Shown here: piece by piece, positions 24,043 through 30,818 of the stretch
How positions within the stretch are numbered: the stretch's first letter is position 1
Layout of the letters: each line of letters begins with the position of its first letter
Assembly (NCBI GenBank): GCA_965657795.1
Contig: CBFHQJ010000004.1
Coordinates: 29,128-93,127, forward strand
Direction: 5' to 3'
Origin: SW10 sp965657795
Lineage (GTDB): Bacteria > Verrucomicrobiota > Verrucomicrobiia > Verrucomicrobiales > Akkermansiaceae
DNA length: 64,000 nucleotides
Notes under the pieces: generated by a model
What the model saw: the letters and a program-made list of their open reading frames with translations, nothing else
Database searches by the model: none
Told to the model about the DNA's origin: nothing
Program-made: the position numbers and the translations under genes

Positions 24043-25458
24043 TTAGGGAGATTGAGTGCGCCTGATCCGGTAAAATCTACGATGAGCAGTCGGATCGTTT
24101 TCTGGTAAAAAGGTAGTTGCGCCGGGAGAATTTTCGCTCGTGAAGGTAGAGTTGGGAAGGTCACTGAACCAAGTGATAAGATCGTCAGAATACTGGACTT
24201 GGTCGGTCCAACCAACCGACGTTTGCCAAATTAGAGATATTTGACCGGAAGGTTCAAATTTGAATTCTAGGGTTACGGTCGAAATGGCCTGAGCAACCAC
24301 AAGTATGCCCGCAACTGAGTCCGCGTAATTTACGTCCATTATGGTCGCTTCGACTGCGTAGCTGCCGGCCTCTGTTGGAGGCATGCTGCCCCCGTCATAG
24401 GTAATGGTCACGGCTAGGCCGGCAGGATTTGTTGTCGCCGTTACCAGTTTCGGGTCTCCATCGTAGGTCTGTGCGAGATCGCCAAGTATCACGTTGGCAC
24501 TGGCTTGGGAAATGTTTAAGATACCGGCCGCTGTTCCTTCGTAATTCACACCCGTTACGGTTGCTTCGACATTGTAGCTGCCAGCGTCGGTCGGGGGCAC
24601 GCTGCTTCCGTCATAGGTGATGGCCACGGCCAGGCCGGCAGGATCAGTCGTTACTGTTGCTGGTTTCGGGTCTCCATCGTAGGTCTGTGCTAGGTCATTC
24701 AGGCTCACCGCCGCCGGGATGACTTGTACGTCAGAGGGGTCGACCGAAGCGTCAACAAGGATATCAGCCACGAGAAGGAAGTTGTCGCCATGTTGAAGAG
24801 TGGTGACAGCCGTCAGGTCCCATTCGTAGGCGATAAAGCCAAGGTCTATAGGTTCTCCGGTGTTTGAAAATTGTGAATTCTCAAAGAGCGGAATACCGTC
24901 AATATCCGCCGACCAAGTATTGTCGTTAAGGTTTATTGTGACGAATAAATTGTATAATTCGCTGGGGATAAAGTCGAGTTGGGTATCGAATTGGTTAACA
25001 CCATCTTCTCTCCAGATTCCAAATTGGGAATCCACCGCGTCGGGGTCCTGATTATCAAAGCGAATAGAAGCTAGGCGATCTCCCCCAGTATTGTAGATAC
25101 TGATATAAAAATCATCCCGCTGATTATTGGTGGAATCTTCGATGCCAAGAATGGTATCGATCTCGATTATGGGTTTCCCCGTAGCAACGTGGTCGTGTTG
25201 TAAGTTCAGGCCGACGAAGGTCAGGTCAGAATTGGGACGTTCAAAGCCAAGAGTGGCGACATTGAGGAGTCCGGGGAGAAGATTTTCCTCGATGGCCTGT
25301 GCTCCAGAGGTGGCGTCGTTTGAAATCCAACTGGTATCATCAGCCCATTTGTTGAGGCCAGCGGCGAAGTCATCGAAGTCGGTTTCGTAAATAATTTCTC
25401 CCTTTAGAGTTGAGATCAGGAGAGAAAATAAAGCAATGATTCTTACGATGGGTCTAAT
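24043..25458 (-). CDS. Secreted MBG-repeat protein with non-canonical start
   Basis: Codon-by-codon reading shows an uninterrupted frame from 25458 (ATT, straight after TAG at 25461-25459) to the stop at 24043, about 471 residues. The first in-frame GTG is only at 25035 and would remove the signal peptide (IVRIIALFSLLISTLKG) and an N-terminal domain (EIIYETDFDDFAAGLNKW). So the start is probably the rare ATT at 25458, or a base has been lost or miscalled. Domains: N-terminal beta sandwich (~20-230), two MBG-type repeats of ~69 residues (LAQTYDGDPK ... GSY.VEAT), and the C-terminal module VQYSDDLITW ... RRFYRIRR. The repeats are also visible as a DNA direct repeat between ~24290 and ~24706. 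Probably an adhesin or surface protein. Confidence 0.75.
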   Translation of the reverse strand: MRPIVRIIALFSLLISTLKGEIIYETDFDDFAAGLNKWADDTSWISNDATSGAQAIEENLLPGLLNVATLGFERPNSDLTFVGLNLQHDHVATGKPIIEIDTILGIEDSTNNQRDDFYISIYNTGGDRLASIRFDNQDPDAVDSQFGIWREDGVNQFDTQLDFIPSELYNLFVTINLNDNTWSADIDGIPLFENSQFSNTGEPIDLGFIAYEWDLTAVTTLQHGDNFLLVADILVDASVDPSDVQVIPAAVSLNDLAQTYDGDPKPATVTTDPAGLAVAITYDGSSVPPTDAGSYNVEATVTGVNYEGTAAGILNISQASANVILGDLAQTYDGDPKLVTATTNPAGLAVTITYDGGSMPPTEAGSYAVEATIMDVNYADSVAGILVVAQAISTVTLEFKFEPSGQISLIWQTSVGWTDQVQYSDDLITWFSDLPNSTFTSENSPGATTFLPENDPTAHRRFYRIRRTQSP

Positions 25459-25636
25459 CTACTAAGTTTTTGAGAGGGGGCTTTACAAAATTATTTTTGA
25501 GCATGAGGCCTTACAAGAAGCGGCCAAGTCTGGCCATACTATGATAGTCTGGTTGTCCTAAGTTTCTTCTGAAGGAAAGTGCATGAGGCCCCCCCACGAT
25601 GCTCAAGATACTGGGAAAACCTTAATTTTAAAAAAT

Positions 25637-26287
25637 TTAGGCCTTCTTTTGACCGTTGCCATTGTCCTGACCGTTGCCATTGTCCTGACCGTTGCCATTG
25701 TCCTGACCGTTGCCATTGTCCTGACCGTTGCCATTGTCCTGACCGTTGCCATTGTCCTGACCGTTGCCATTGTCCTGACCGTTGCCGTTGTCCTGACCGT
25801 TGCCGTTGCCTTGACCGTGGCCGCGGAGGCGATGATTAAATTCTTCGAGAGTTACTTGACCACTATTATCACCATCAAGACGGGAAAAAATCGAGGCAAC
25901 TCGCTTCTTGGATATGCGGTTTAGAGTCGGCAAGGCTGAAAATTCGTCATAGGAAAGAAGCCCATCGTCGCCGGCGATTTCGCTAAATTCTTCTGCGCGC
26001 CGAGAGGAAATTTTTGTACGGATGGCTTCTTGAGCAGCTTTGCGTTCTTCACCAGAGACCTTTCCGTCAGAATCGGTGTCGATTGCAGAGGCATGCTTTG
26101 TGCGTGCCTCTTTACGCAGTTGGTTGATAGCTTGGCGCTCTTCTTCGTCGATTACGCCGTCTTGGTTCACGTCATAATTCCGGAGAAAATCGGGGAGTGT
26201 TCCGTCGCCAAACGACTTGTCGGACTCTTCGGCTAGCGAGAAGCTTCCGAGGAGTGTTCCTGCGATAACGATGTTTTTCAGTTTTAT
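25637..26287 (-). CDS. Secreted EF-hand protein with GQDNGN tandem-repeat tail; no canonical start
   Basis: The frame is open from a TAA just above 26287 to the stop at 25637. The first GTG (26170) falls inside the first EF-hand loop (D-V-N-Q-D-G-V-I-D-E-E-E) and would remove its first Asp, so it is not the start. Upstream lies a perfect signal peptide, K-L-K-N-I-V-I-A-G-T-L-L-G-S-F-S-L-A, preceded by ATA (26287) with CTG at 26281; one of these must be the start, or the ATG was lost. Length would be 216. EF-hands: DVNQDGVIDEEE, DTDSDGKVSGEE, a weaker GDDGLLSYDEF, and DGDNSGQVTLEE. The tail is 8-9 copies of G-Q-D-N-G-N, then GQKKA. Probably calcium-binding and extracytoplasmic. Confidence 0.78.
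   Translation of the reverse strand: MKLKNIVIAGTLLGSFSLAEESDKSFGDGTLPDFLRNYDVNQDGVIDEEERQAINQLRKEARTKHASAIDTDSDGKVSGEERKAAQEAIRTKISSRRAEEFSEIAGDDGLLSYDEFSALPTLNRISKKRVASIFSRLDGDNSGQVTLEEFNHRLRGHGQGNGNGQDNGNGQDNGNGQDNGNGQDNGNGQDNGNGQDNGNGQDNGNGQDNGNGQKKA
25651..25812 (-). repeat. 18-bp tandem repeat array, nine units
   Basis: Unit gaccgttgccattgtcct on the plus strand. Seven identical copies run from 25651 to 25776, then two with 1-3 changes (25777-25794, 25795-25812) and a diverged half-unit. It encodes the Gly/Asn/Asp/Gln tail of the EF-hand protein and is open in several frames. Perfect identity points to recent expansion by slippage. Confidence 0.95.
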
Positions 26288-26369
26288 GGCTCTGTGGGTT
26301 GGTTAAATCTTTTGGGGGGGACGCTGGAATGTCCAGCTCTGAGATCCTTGACGGGCGGTTGGCAGGTCA

Positions 26370-26393
26370 GGTTACAAAAAACTATTTTTTAGG
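26370..26393. promoter_or_regulatory. A/T-tract motif, copy 1 (GTTACA...TTTTTTAG)
   Basis: GGTTACAAAAAACTATTTTTTAGG lies ~85 bp upstream of the EF-hand gene start. Two related copies lie at 27340 and 27380 upstream of the next gene, and a weaker one at ~25482 upstream of the MBG gene. The repeated position before minus-strand genes of this block suggests a regulatory element or terminator; function not known. Confidence 0.35.
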
Positions 26394-26445
26394 CTTTTTT
26401 AATTTATTGGTCAGGAAACCATAAAGTTGGTGGTAAAAAATCGAC

Positions 26446-27156
26446 TTATTGCCCCAGCAGGTCGAATAGGTTGCCCCCTGAATGACCAGACGCGTCGCCG
26501 CTGCCAGCTGCCGCATCGCTTGTCATCTCGATGCTAGGTCTATTTTCTTCGGCGGGCACCATTTCCCCGTTGCTGATGGCGTTGTCGAGATCGTCTTCGA
26601 GTTGACCGACTACATCCTCCCACCAAGCGTGGTGATCGGAAAGATCCTCGGCAAGTGCTTCTCGCTGGGGAGAGGTTAGGAAAGAAGCTACACTGTCTTC
26701 GAGACTAGTCCCAGGGGTGACTAAGGCGAGTGGTTGGTTGTTTACCATCATGGCGGGGTGGGCGTTCTCATGGTGTGCCACAATGAAGGGAAAGATGTCT
26801 TCCCGCTGTTCTTTGGTCAGGCCGTAATTTCGGGAATATTCATCTAGTGTTTGGCGAACATCCTGATTGGTCCTAGAAAGGATTCGGTTGACCGTGACTT
26901 GTTCCCGAGATGTGAGACGGGCAGTGGCAGGCTTTTGGAGAGAGACTCGTGTAGCGTGCTCACGGATTGAAATTGTGCGGTTCTGGTTTTTCTCCGATGA
27001 ACTATTTTGGGTGAATCGTCCTGAGTTTTGCTTGTTTGTCTTCTCAAATTTGGAGGTCTCTTGGGCCTCCTGCGAACGATCGAAGGTCTTTAAGAAGACC
27101 AACGATCCAGATAGGACGAGGAGAGTGACGGCAAGAATGAAGGAGATTCGTGACAT
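26446..27156 (-). CDS. Membrane-anchored His-rich protein, LTxxQ-like, unknown function
   Basis: 236 residues from an ATG. The N-terminus has a single hydrophobic segment (SRISFILAVTLLVLSGSLVFL), an anchor or uncleaved signal. A polar linker of ~70 residues follows, then a helical domain with L-T-K-E-Q-R-E-D and later L-T-S-P-Q-R-E-A-L-A-E-D, the LTxxQ style of Spy/CpxP/CnrX-type periplasmic proteins. His residues cluster (V-A-H-H-E-N-A-H-P-A-M-M and D-H-H-A-W-W-E-D), which could bind metal. The C-terminus is Gly/Ser-rich. It belongs to the A+T-rich block shared with the EF-hand gene and the sigma factor module. I cannot assign a defined family; a metal- or stress-sensing role is a guess. Confidence 0.65.
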   Translation of the reverse strand: MSRISFILAVTLLVLSGSLVFLKTFDRSQEAQETSKFEKTNKQNSGRFTQNSSSEKNQNRTISIREHATRVSLQKPATARLTSREQVTVNRILSRTNQDVRQTLDEYSRNYGLTKEQREDIFPFIVAHHENAHPAMMVNNQPLALVTPGTSLEDSVASFLTSPQREALAEDLSDHHAWWEDVVGQLEDDLDNAISNGEMVPAEENRPSIEMTSDAAAGSGDASGHSGGNLFDLLGQ

Positions 27157-27647
27157 AACTTTAAAAATTCTTCTTAAAAACTGGTCCCTTTTCGGTTTAT
27201 CAACAATCCAAATCTATACCGTTAGTCCCTAACTTCATCTTGATGCGATAGCATTGCAAGTTTTTTCATTGTATCGTTAAAAAGTGGAAAGGGGTGAAAC
27301 TTGTTGTTCCGATAATAGCGACGAGCCAATTTCATGGTCGGTTACAAAAAAGAGATTTTTTTAGCGTCTGTCATCAATTCGTTACAGAGGGGATTTTTTA
27401 GGTTGGAAGACGTCAACCATTGGAAGAGCTTGGGATTTTTAGTTACCAGTCGCTGCAGCTATTGCTTGCTCGAGGTCGATAGTAATTTTACTCGTTTTCC
27501 CGATCTCCCTTTAAGATCTAATCTTACCCTTTGAGGCGGCAGAGCTTCGATATGAAGGGCAATAATCCGAAACTTATTAAAAGGTGGTGCTAAGAATAGG
27601 AACTTTTCGTGGGATACCTCCGAAAAGGTCTTAACTGGCGGGCTCTA
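27157..27647. other. 491-bp non-coding gap with two A/T-tract motif copies
   Basis: No convincing gene is present: the longest frame (27334-27534, plus) lacks any family resemblance or start context. The gap contains GTTACAAAAAAGAGATTTTTTTAG (27341-27364) and, 40 bp on, GTTACAGAGGGGATTTTTTAG (27381-27401). It separates the 27156 gene from the end of the sigma factor operon and probably holds the promoter of the 27156 gene. Confidence 0.5.
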
Positions 27648-28070
27648 TTAATCGTTTAACGATTTGAACCGTAGATTAATGGCGCGTTGCAGACTTTTAC
27701 GATCTTTTTGTATTTTCTTCTGTTGGTTGGATTCGAGGTGGGGGAGCATACGGTCGTGGAGTCCTAGGATGGCACGGTAGTGGTCGGCAAGGGCATCTTC
27801 GCGGCCTTTTCCAATCTCGGTAGAGGTTGTTTTAACTTCGCCGAGAACCTTATCACGCTGGGATGGATCAAGTTTAAGAAGCTTTTCAAGCCGCTCCATG
27901 GTCTGATACTCCCACGCTTCGTGATCGTGGCCGGATTTGATCGTCCTTGGCTTTTCAGCTTCTCGGCGGCCTTCTTTCTCGCCGATGAAAAATCCAACTC
28001 CGATACCACAAGAGAAGATGACGAGAAGGGCAAAGAGAATAGTGAAGTAATCGCGCAGAGTTGGTTTCAT
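27648..28070 (-). CDS. Spy/CnrX-like membrane-anchored periplasmic protein
   Basis: 140 residues. One N-terminal transmembrane segment (FTILFALLVIFSCGIGVGFFIG) then an all-helical periplasmic domain: G-H-D-H-E-A-W-E, L-L-K-L-D-P-S-Q-R-D-K-V (LTxxQ-like), D-H-Y-R-A-I-L-G-L-H-D-R-M-L-P-H-L. Length, topology and the His/Met pattern resemble CnrX, the periplasmic Ni/Co sensor that holds the anti-sigma factor CnrY; family membership is inferred from pattern. Its ATG overlaps the stop of the upstream membrane protein by 4 bp (ATGA), so translation is coupled. Third gene of the sigma factor operon. Confidence 0.75.
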   Translation of the reverse strand: MKPTLRDYFTILFALLVIFSCGIGVGFFIGEKEGRREAEKPRTIKSGHDHEAWEYQTMERLEKLLKLDPSQRDKVLGEVKTTSTEIGKGREDALADHYRAILGLHDRMLPHLESNQQKKIQKDRKSLQRAINLRFKSLND

Positions 28071-28342
28071 GGCGTATTGGGAGCGGCTGGAGGTTCGGTG
28101 GGAATGATTGGTTCCGGAGCGGGTGGGTCATCGCGGAGGATGAAGAGAACGAGGAAAATAAGAGCGGCTAGAATCGCAGCGAGAAACGACCATTTACGCC
28201 AAGTGAATGCGAGAAGCAACGACTGGACGCTTTCGCGAAGACTCTTAATATTGACGCGGGTAGTAGGTTCAACGGGATCGTCGGCTGCTGGGGTTTGAGC
28301 AGCTTTGACCAGGCGCTTCCAGGGATTTTCTTCGTCATTCAT
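28067..28342 (-). CDS. Small single-TM protein, candidate anti-sigma factor
   Basis: 91 residues from the ATG at 28342, one base after the sigma factor stop (TAG-T-ATG). The frame is open upstream to 28621, but that part overlaps the sigma gene and is a shadow. The N-terminal ~48 residues are polar (NDEENPWKRLVKAAQ ... SLRESVQSLLLAF) and predicted cytoplasmic, followed by one membrane helix (SFLAAILAALIFLVLFIL) and a Pro-rich periplasmic tail (DDPPAPEPIIPTEPP). This is the shape of CnrY-type anti-sigma factors (about 95 residues, one TM). No zinc-binding HxxxCxxC motif, so it is not a ZAS-type anti-sigma factor. Function inferred from size, topology and position. Confidence 0.7.
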   Translation of the reverse strand: MNDEENPWKRLVKAAQTPAADDPVEPTTRVNIKSLRESVQSLLLAFTWRKWSFLAAILAALIFLVLFILRDDPPAPEPIIPTEPPAAPNTP

Positions 28343-28343
28343 A

Positions 28344-28895
28344 CTACTGATCTGATTCGAGCTTTTTGAGCTGTTCGCTGAGTTTTCGTCTGGCACGCAT
28401 GGCGGTAACCTTGACTTTGGAGTCTCCCCAACCGGTGAGATCGCACACATCCTGCACGCTCTTTTCCTCAAGGTCGAGCAGCCTGATGACGATTTGCTCG
28501 CGTGGTTTGAGGGTGGATATGAGTCGGTCGAGGAGCTCTCGCATGGCAGCAAGGCTTTCTTTGTTTTCACCGGATTGGCCGGTGAGGTTTTTTTCAAGGA
28601 TTTCGGCCTGGGTCTCGCCAAGATCGGAGTAGGTCACAAGAGGCCGAGCTTTTTGGCGACGGAGCCAGTCGTAGCAGGTATTGATGGTGAGTCGGGAGAC
28701 CCAGTGGGCGAAGGGTTGGCGGCCGGCGAATTGATCGAGCTTGAGAAAGATTTTGGTAAAGGCCTCCTGCGCGATGTCATCGTGATCCATCGTGCGGCGG
28801 ACTTGGTTACGGATAATTTTTGAGACAAGTGGGTTGAGCAGACCGACTAACTGGCGCCAAGCCTCTTCATCGCCGACCCGCACGCGGGTGAGCAA
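28344..28895 (-). CDS. ECF-type RNA polymerase sigma factor
   Basis: 183 residues from TTG at 28895; no ATG lies in frame upstream before a stop (TAA), so TTG or the GTG 12 bp later is the start. Region 2: R-V-G-D-E-E-A-W-R-Q-L-V, then M-D-H-D-D-I-A-Q-E-A-F-T-K-I-F (the usual D-x-x-Q-E-x-F block) and F-A-H-W-V-S-R-L-T-I-N-T-C-Y-D-W-L-R-R. Region 4: L-K-P-R-E-Q-I-V-I-R-L-L-D-L-E-E-K-S-V-Q-D-V-C-D-L-T-G-W-G-D-S-K-V-K-V, the helix-turn-helix for the -35 element. It is followed directly by the membrane protein and Spy-like protein. Likely held inactive at the membrane and released by an envelope signal (inference). Confidence 0.9.
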   Translation of the reverse strand: MLTRVRVGDEEAWRQLVGLLNPLVSKIIRNQVRRTMDHDDIAQEAFTKIFLKLDQFAGRQPFAHWVSRLTINTCYDWLRRQKARPLVTYSDLGETQAEILEKNLTGQSGENKESLAAMRELLDRLISTLKPREQIVIRLLDLEEKSVQDVCDLTGWGDSKVKVTAMRARRKLSEQLKKLESDQ

Positions 28896-29003
28896 TTCGG
28901 GAGAGACCGTGGTCGATTATTCCATGGAGTTATGACGGACGAGGTCGATGTTTGGTTACTGGAAAATTTCGGCGGGGTTTTGCGGAGCGGCTGTGAGTGG
29001 CGC

Positions 29004-29180
29004 TTAAATTTGGGGTGCTTGTGGGTGAGTTGCGAGGGCGGCGGCGGCCCATTCCGATCCACCTTCGAGGCAGATCAATTCCTCACCCATGATTTGCTGA
29101 GCGGAGAGCATTTGCCGGATCTGCTCTTCATCATAAGGGCCATGGTTTTCATTGTTCCGGTGTAGGAAATATTTCGCCAT
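29004..29180 (-). CDS. GYF_2-like (DUF4339) small protein, 58 aa
   Basis: Short frame from the ATG at 29180 to TAA at 29006-29004. The sequence has the GYF domain 2 signature: K-Y-F-L-H-R-N-N-E-N-H-G-P-Y-D-E-E-Q-I, then Q-M-L-S, Q-I-M-G-E-E-L-I, and E-G-G-S-E-W. GYF_2 domains bind peptides or partner proteins and are usually attached to membrane proteins; here the domain stands alone. It lies between the 112-residue protein (stop 29262) and the sigma factor (28895) on the same strand, so it may be part of the same transcript. Confidence 0.7.
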   Translation of the reverse strand: MAKYFLHRNNENHGPYDEEQIRQMLSAQQIMGEELICLEGGSEWAAAALATHPQAPQI

Positions 29181-29261
29181 GGAGAATCCCTGAAGGAATG
29201 GGGTGGAAAGTGCCAGTTTTTTGGAGGGCGCGCTCTCCTCTTCTGGCGGATGGCCAAGACG

Positions 29262-29600
29262 CTATTTTCGGGACAGCTTGAGGGACTGACGGCGAAGTCC
29301 TTTCATGCCGCGTCGTGCGAAGCGACGGAGGTCCTTTGGCGAGACGGATCCGGTCTTCTGAGTGACACGATTTTTGAGCAAAAATCCATGCTCGGCGTAA
29401 AGAAGCATGGTGTCCTTACTGGCATCCAGAGCGACGGGGATTCCGTCGCTTTTGAAGGAGTCGGGAGCTTCGGTGAGATAGCGCTTGCGACGTTTGGTCC
29501 CGGAAAAGTCGTTGATATGAAGCCATTCCCGCATCCCAAAATAGGAATCGACAACGACCTCGGAGAAAATGGAGAAGATCGTGAGGACCAAAAACATCAA
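29262..29600 (-). CDS. Small membrane-anchored protein of unknown function
   Basis: 112 residues. Starts with ATG overlapping the stop of the HD-domain gene (ATGA, 29600-29597), which supports it as a real, translationally coupled gene. The N-terminal stretch is hydrophobic (MFLVLTIFSIFSEVVVDSYF) and could be a short anchor. The rest is basic: GTKRRKRYL, then a small beta-rich segment (GIPVALDASKDTMLLYAEHGFLLKNRV) and an Arg/Lys-rich C-terminus. I recognise no family. Confidence 0.6.
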   Translation of the reverse strand: MMFLVLTIFSIFSEVVVDSYFGMREWLHINDFSGTKRRKRYLTEAPDSFKSDGIPVALDASKDTMLLYAEHGFLLKNRVTQKTGSVSPKDLRRFARRGMKGLRRQSLKLSRK

Positions 29601-30235
29601 TTCGAGCTCGTGTTGGCTTCCGGACCGCGTGGCAGAAGACCTTCGTTCACTGCCGCTTCGATGAGGGCCTCGGTATAATTCCAGAGTTCGGGCGGGCCGT
29701 TCTGAATTTGACGATTGCGATCATAGACCTGCTCATAAGTCACTCCATGCCGGGTCCAGCTCCCGCCCTTGTTATGATAGTTTTGGATGAGAGGCATGAG
29801 GCGGTCCAAGCTGTTTGCGAAGCAAGCTTCAGGGGTTTTATTATCCTCGAACTCACGCCAAAGCTGGTGGAATTCTTTTCCGGAGCCTGCGGAAAGAATT
29901 CCGAAAAGCCGTTTGGCGGATGCCTGCTCGCGTCCTACTTTTCCAGTTTGGTCTCCGTAGCAGAAGGTGTCTCCGGCATCGATCTCGACAAGGTCGTGGA
30001 TGATGAGCATTTGCAAAATTCGGAGCTGATCAAGATCCGGTGCGACTGCGGGGATAAGGACAGTGGCGGCGAGGGCGAGGGTCCAGCTGTGCTCGGCTGA
30101 ATTTTCACGTCGTGACAGTCCCACCGGTGAGGTTTGGCGTTCGACGGATTTGAGCTTCTCGGACTCGATGATGAATTGAATGGCTTGGGCGAGCATCTCT
30201 TCTCGAGGAAGTAGCCCAGCCAGCTTTTTTGTCAC
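29597..30235 (-). CDS. HD-domain hydrolase (YfbR/HDDC2-like)
   Basis: 212 residues from GTG at 30235; an ATG at 30196 is an alternative. The HD-domain metal motif is present: R-R-E-N-S-A-E-H-S-W (first His), I-I-H-D-L-V-E-I-D-A-G-D (HD pair), and N-S-L-D-R-L-M-P-L-I (last Asp). This spacing and the ENxAEHSW/HDLxEIxxGD wording match the YfbR/HDDC2 group of 5'-nucleotidases and related phosphohydrolases. Cytoplasmic. Followed by a coupled small membrane protein and preceded, 27 bp upstream, by a 142-residue membrane protein. Confidence 0.88.
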   Translation of the reverse strand: MTKKLAGLLPREEMLAQAIQFIIESEKLKSVERQTSPVGLSRRENSAEHSWTLALAATVLIPAVAPDLDQLRILQMLIIHDLVEIDAGDTFCYGDQTGKVGREQASAKRLFGILSAGSGKEFHQLWREFEDNKTPEACFANSLDRLMPLIQNYHNKGGSWTRHGVTYEQVYDRNRQIQNGPPELWNYTEALIEAAVNEGLLPRGPEANTSSN

Positions 30236-30262
30236 GCGTTCTTTGGAGGGCGGTGACTGGTT

Positions 30263-30691
30263 TCAGATCTCATCGGCAACCGAACCGTTTTTCTTTTCCG
30301 CCATGAAAAATCCGATGGTTCCATCGACAAGTTTCCAGAGCCCGGTGGCAGTTGCGATGATGCAGCCGTAAAGCAGAGCCTTTGGGATGAAGTTTAATCC
30401 AAACCAACATCCGATGAAAGTCGCGGTGGCGGCCCCCAAAAGAAGGAGTCCCTGAACCAGTTTTTTGAAATACTCGCGCCGGATGAATCGGACCCGCTCG
30501 CTTCTGGCGTGATCGTAGATTTGCCCGGCGACTGCGGGGGGCACTTTGTTGGCCCGAAGTTTTTGATCAATCTTCTCTTTTGGTTCGTCCCAGAGGACCA
30601 TCTTTAGGATGAGCTCATAGTGACGATGGTTGGTTGGATCGCATAGAGCCTCGTCTTCGTCAAAATGCTCGGGCGATTGGTAAGGATCCAT
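30263..30691 (-). CDS. Two-TM membrane protein of unknown function
   Basis: 142 residues. The N-terminal ~70 residues are soluble and charged (DPYQSPEHFDEDEALCDPTNH, VPPAVAGQIYDHARSERVRFIRREYF). Two membrane helices follow (GLLLLGAATATFIGCWFGLNF and ALLYGCIIATATGLWKLVDGTIGFFM), ending in a short cytoplasmic tail. No family recognised. The stop is 27 bp from the GTG of the HD-domain gene, so the two are likely one operon. Confidence 0.7.
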   Translation of the reverse strand: MDPYQSPEHFDEDEALCDPTNHRHYELILKMVLWDEPKEKIDQKLRANKVPPAVAGQIYDHARSERVRFIRREYFKKLVQGLLLLGAATATFIGCWFGLNFIPKALLYGCIIATATGLWKLVDGTIGFFMAEKKNGSVADEI

Positions 30692-30818
30692 CGTGGTGAA
30701 GCCAAGCTCTCACGTTGGCTCGCCAGGGGCGAAACTATTTCTTCGCTTCTGATAATTCCTCAAGAGCCGTTTCGGCTAATTTGCCCGCCATTATCAATTC
30801 TCCATGGATCTCACTTAA

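Noticed and set aside
25651..25812. CRISPR-like array
   Set aside because: Units are directly adjacent with no spacers and lie inside a coding sequence.
25579..25924. Plus-strand frames through the 18-bp repeat (Cys/His/Pro-rich or Val/Ile/Leu-rich)
   Set aside because: An 18-bp repeat without stops gives long frames in several phases on both strands; only the minus frame joins to EF-hands and a signal peptide.
27334..27534. Possible 66-aa plus-strand gene
   Set aside because: No family resemblance, overlaps the repeated A/T-tract motif, and has no start context or neighbours in the same direction.
28344..28621. Upstream extension of the 91-aa TM protein to 184 residues
   Set aside because: The added part lies entirely within the sigma factor gene in another frame and is Ser/Pro-rich shadow sequence; the ATG at 28342 gives a clean small membrane protein.
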